Positions 6,750-8,780 of a stretch of 8,780 nucleotides of DNA are shown here, piece after piece. The notes beneath the pieces are model-generated. The model was not told where the DNA came from. It did no database searches and saw only the letters and a list, made by a program, of their open reading frames with translations. The translations under genes were made by a program, and so were the position numbers. Numbering within the stretch: position 1 is the first letter of the stretch; the number at the start of each line of letters is the position of its first letter. This DNA is from Deltaproteobacteria bacterium (GTDB lineage: Bacteria > Desulfobacterota > Desulfobacteria > Desulfobacterales > JAFDDL01), in NCBI GenBank assembly GCA_019310865.1, contig JAFDDL010000129.1, positions 1-8,780 on the forward strand. The letters are read 5' to 3'.

Positions 6750-6992
6750 ATCCAGAGAGCTGAGGGCTATATTATCTTTTGGCTGTATAAATTTCTTGCC
6801 AAGTTTGACCTTCAGTGACATACTACTTGCTGTTATAGTGACGATCTTTATATTTATGAGGGATGTAATTGAGCATGACTGAACATGGCTGATGATCAAG
6901 GAAGAGGCAGACGTTATCACTATGCCAAGCCATGAGAGAAGCGAGGGGCAACGTTTATACAAGCCCTCCACAATAAAAGGAGCGTACACAGT

Positions 6993-7262
6993 ATGTCAGT
7001 TCATGTCACAATAGATGTGCCGGAAACATCATTTTCCATTCTGCGCACCACACCTAAAGCATTTGCACACGAATTACGATTGGCAGCCGCCGTCAAATGG
7101 TACGAAATAGGTAAAATTTCGCAATCGAAAGCTGCGGAACTGGCCGGAATCAGTCGAGCGAAATTCCTCAAAGCCTTAGGACAGTTTAACGTCTCACCAT
7201 ATCAAATCACGCCGGAAGATCTGATTGCAGAGGTGGGAGATGATCTATGCTCGACTGGTTGA
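6993..7262 (+). CDS. UPF0175 family protein (antitoxin-like), apparently without its toxin
   Basis: The 89-residue protein matches UPF0175: an N-terminal VTIDVPE strand, then AFAHELRLAAAVKWYEIGKISQSKAAELAGISRAKFLKALGQFNVSPYQ (24-72). This contains the helix-turn-helix-like KAAELAGISRAKFL. Family members are commonly paired with a downstream DUF3368 PIN-domain RNase in type II toxin-antitoxin modules; the antitoxin would bind the toxin and the module promoter. AAAAGGAG (6975-6982) lies 10 bases before the ATG. Downstream, an overlapping ATG at 7247 opens only 29 codons and no PIN-domain sequence follows. The space is then occupied by the convergent GntR gene. The protein therefore seems to be an orphan, either a relic or a free-standing regulator. 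Confidence 0.8.
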   Translation: MSVHVTIDVPETSFSILRTTPKAFAHELRLAAAVKWYEIGKISQSKAAELAGISRAKFLKALGQFNVSPYQITPEDLIAEVGDDLCSTG

Positions 7263-7336
7263 CAGTAATATTAACCGGACTAATATGTTTTATCGACATA
7301 TTTCATGAAATCATCTATAGCATTCAGTATATGTGA
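7247..7336 (+). pseudogene. Possible vestige of the toxin start overlapping the UPF0175 gene
   Basis: An ATG overlapping the last five codons of the UPF0175 gene in another frame is where a partner toxin gene would begin. It reads MLDWLTVILTGLICFIDIFH and stops after 29 codons inside the convergent GntR gene. There is no recognisable PIN motif. This is suggested by position only, and the frame could be chance. Confidence 0.2.
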
Positions 7337-7969
7337 ACGAATTAAATTTTCGGCCTCATCTTCGTTTCCACTTTTGAAGATTTCGACCATTTTGGCATGC
7401 GTTTTCAGTGTGGCGGCATAATTTTTTTCAAAAAACGTAATCGAATAGCTATGCCATAGGGATTGCCGTCGCAAGACCTCGATCTGATCAATCAACATCC
7501 TGTTGTTGCTTTTCTCTGTAAAGATCATATGGAAGTCCCAATGACGGAAAAAGAAATCCTTGAAGTTCTTTTCTTTTGCCAGGCGGGCCATGTCTTTCAA
7601 TGTCGTTTTAAATTTTTTAAAATCCTCATCGGTGAGGTTTTTTACCGATAGTCGAGCCGCCAACCCTTCCAACCACGCTCGCATCGTAAATATTTCCTGA
7701 ATAAACCGGGGGGTCATCGATCTGACGAAGGTGCCCCGGCGGGGGACTATTTCAACAAGTCCTTGCCCCTCGAGCTTGAGAAGCGCTTCCCGTACCGGCG
7801 CCCTGCTGACATTCATGGCTTCCTGGAGGTCGACTTCCTTGATTTGCTGCCCCGGGTGCAGTTTCCCCTCAACGATCGCATTTCTCAGATTATTGGTGAT
7901 GGCTTCCATCAGTGAATGGGGCTGGGCGATTTCTTTGTAGTTGGTATTGGTTTCGGTTTTTTTTCTCAT
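7280..7969 (-). CDS. GntR family transcriptional regulator, FadR/FCD subfamily
   Basis: The 229-residue protein has an N-terminal winged helix-turn-helix (about 20-84). LHPGQQIKEVDLQEAMNVSR (37-56) leads into the recognition helix APVREALLKLEGQGLVEI (57-74) and the wing VPRRGTFV (75-82), hallmarks of GntR proteins. A helical FCD ligand domain (90-220) follows. The usual metal/ligand residues are H147 (DFH), H191 (THAKM) and H213 (SHI). The position normally held by Asp four residues before the first His is His143. Such regulators bind short dyads and respond to carboxylates, amino-acid derivatives or sugar acids. It lies between two copies of an operator-like element controlling the esterase-aldolase operon and the M81 gene, which it probably regulates. 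The ATG at 7969 has only a weak GAGAG site. It is divergent from the M81 gene, with a 400-base gap. Confidence 0.9.
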   Translation of the reverse strand: MRKKTETNTNYKEIAQPHSLMEAITNNLRNAIVEGKLHPGQQIKEVDLQEAMNVSRAPVREALLKLEGQGLVEIVPRRGTFVRSMTPRFIQEIFTMRAWLEGLAARLSVKNLTDEDFKKFKTTLKDMARLAKEKNFKDFFFRHWDFHMIFTEKSNNRMLIDQIEVLRRQSLWHSYSITFFEKNYAATLKTHAKMVEIFKSGNEDEAENLIRSHILNAIDDFMKYVDKTY

Positions 7970-8196
7970 GGCACTCTCGAATGATTGTTATTTATTAACA
8001 GCGCACTTCTATTCGGCTATGGGGCCGTCAATCAAAATCACCGTACATGATCTTTTTTCATACGTCCATAAAAAAATGACGGTTTGAGGCCCGAATTGTC
8101 CCCAATACTTCCCTGTTTCAAGTCAAGCTCAGGTGGTGGAAAAATTCTAATCTATTGTAAAAAAACAAAAAATCACTGCATCCGAAAAGATTTGTA

Positions 8197-8216
8197 TGTC
8201 GACATTAATTATGTCG
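8197..8216 (+). promoter_or_regulatory. Operator-like element, copy 2 (M81 promoter)
   Basis: TGTCGACATTAATTATGTCG matches the element at 6730-6749 (minus strand) in 18 of 20 bases. It holds the palindrome ATGTCGACAT (8196-8205) and the inverted repeat CGACA-N7-TGTCG (8200-8216). It ends 7 bases before the -35 box and 153 bases before the M81 ATG, with the same orientation toward its gene as copy 1. Confidence 0.6.
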
Positions 8217-8223
8217 TTAAATA

Positions 8224-8252
8224 TTGACTTTGCATGCCGTCAATGTCATTAT
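8224..8252 (+). promoter_or_regulatory. Sigma-70-like promoter of the M81 gene
   Basis: TTGACT (8224-8229) and CATTAT (8247-8252) are separated by 17 bases. Five of six and four of six bases match the consensus. The position, directly downstream of the operator-like element and on the correct strand, supports it. Confidence 0.5.
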
Positions 8253-8369
8253 GTGACAAAAAGGGATGGTGGGCATTCAAGATACGCCGTGTGTCTATGG
8301 TACCCCCTTCAGGTATTCCCCAAAGGCCGGAAAACCGGTAACGATAAACGATTTAATCGGAGAGGTGTA

Positions 8370-8780
8370 ATGGGCATTATGAAGCTGTTCATCGCCAGCC
8401 TGGAACATGAGACCAATACCTTTTCGCCCTTGCCGACAAATCTGGAAAGTTACAGGAATATGGTGCTGTTTCGCCCGTCCGATGGTGGCGTGGCCGGCGG
8501 ATATGACCGCTGCGTGGATTTTGTCGATCTCGCCGAGGAAAAGGGCTACGATGTCGTTCGCAGCTTGGTGGCCGTGGCGCAACCGGCCGGCCCAACGACC
8601 CGTTATGCTTATGAGTCGCTGCGCGATGAGATTCTCGACGATCTCAGGGCGGCGGGCACGGTCGATATGGTGTTTCTGGTCCTGCACGGCGCGCAAATGG
8701 CGGAGGGGTATGACGACTGTGAAGGCGATTTGATTACGCGGGTACGCGCTATCGTCGGAGACGCCGTACCGATCGGGGTT
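8370..8780 (+). CDS. M81 family metallopeptidase (MlrC-like), N-terminal part, cut by the window edge
   Basis: The first 137 codons are open to the end of the window. KLFIASLEHETNTFSP (5-20) carries the HETNTF signature that opens M81/MlrC (former DUF1485) proteins. LHGAQMAEGYDDCEGDLITRVR (105-126) matches the family's conserved LHGAMxxEGxDDxEGDLL block. MlrC hydrolyses the linearised microcystin peptide in sphingomonads; other M81 members have unknown substrates. The zinc ligands lie further on, beyond the window. ATG 8370 is chosen because GGAG (8359-8362) lies 7 bases upstream; the in-frame ATG at 8379 is too far from it. The gene appears more G+C-rich than the left half of the window. It has its own operator-like element and promoter and is divergent from the GntR gene. 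Confidence 0.85.
   Translation, partial: MGIMKLFIASLEHETNTFSPLPTNLESYRNMVLFRPSDGGVAGGYDRCVDFVDLAEEKGYDVVRSLVAVAQPAGPTTRYAYESLRDEILDDLRAAGTVDMVFLVLHGAQMAEGYDDCEGDLITRVRAIVGDAVPIGV

Larger units (their letters stand above)
6620..6992. other. Divergent intergenic region between the esterase-family and UPF0175 genes
   Basis: Apart from the operator-like element and -35 box on the esterase side, the region is AT-rich and without a credible gene. The overlapping frames here (up to 90 codons) have hydrophobic, low-complexity products and no good starts. No clear promoter for the UPF0175 gene was identified. Confidence 0.4.
7970..8369. other. Divergent regulatory region between the GntR and M81 genes
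   Basis: Four hundred bases without a gene. The right part holds the second operator-like element and a promoter for the M81 gene. The left part is AT-rich, with a widely spaced CCGTCA (about 8026) / TGACGG (about 8079) pair and A/T runs. A minus-strand promoter for the GntR gene is not obvious; TTGATT near 8033 with ATAGAA 17 bases on is the best but weak candidate. Confidence 0.4.

Noticed and set aside
6717..6989. 90-codon minus-strand and 62-codon plus-strand frames in the esterase-UPF0175 gap.
   Set aside because: No motif, poor starts, and they run across the operator-like element and -35 box.
8407..8733. Open frame of 108 codons on the plus strand, and a 133-codon frame on the minus strand (8295-8696).
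   Set aside because: Both are shadows of the M81 gene, whose frame carries the family motifs and runs to the window end.
1..8780. Tandem direct repeats suggesting CRISPR, and tRNA-like cloverleafs.
   Set aside because: No regularly spaced repeats and no GTTCRANYC-type T-arm with acceptor pairing were seen by eye.

Overview
The window looks like a bacterial chromosome of moderate G+C with an accessory character. The mixture (a UPF0175 antitoxin, a GntR/FCD regulator, an M81 peptidase, a D-threonine aldolase-like enzyme and cassette-like genes) would fit a Desulfobacterota-type or related proteobacterium. No phylogenetic marker is present, so this placement is a weak inference. No rRNA, tRNA, CRISPR array or intact transposase was seen.

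Layout. Positions 1-890 hold one flavodoxin-fold (iron-sulfur flavoprotein-like) oxidoreductase. Positions 890-3660 hold three unrelated, closely packed plus-strand genes: a SAM methyltransferase, a P-loop kinase fragment fused to a GNAT acetyltransferase, and a DUF4037 nucleotidyltransferase-like protein. The short gaps after each gene carry pieces that resemble integron attC sites. The clearest is a 10-bp perfect hairpin right after the DUF4037 stop. The stretch looks like a decayed or partial gene-cassette array without an integrase in view. Positions 3660-4052 contain no recognisable gene.

Positions 4053-8780 form what appears to be a small regulon. On the minus strand an erythromycin-esterase-family hydrolase is followed by a 19-codon leader ORF whose stop overlaps the start of a D-threonine aldolase-like gene (ATGA). 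On the plus strand are a UPF0175 antitoxin-like gene with no toxin and, at the right edge, the first 137 codons of an M81 (MlrC-like) metallopeptidase. Between these two, on the minus strand, lies a GntR/FCD repressor gene.

The main new observation is a 20-bp element present twice with 18 of 20 bases identical. One copy lies upstream of the esterase-aldolase operon and one upstream of the M81 gene. Both have the same orientation relative to the gene and lie 7-9 bp before a TTGAC(A/T) -35 box. Each contains CGACA-N7-TGTCG. These are good candidates for operators of the neighbouring GntR protein. They would join an ester hydrolase, a PLP enzyme for D-3-hydroxy amino acids and a peptidase into one controlled catabolic set. 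A speculative reading is that the set opens and digests a lactone- or D-amino-acid-containing peptide.
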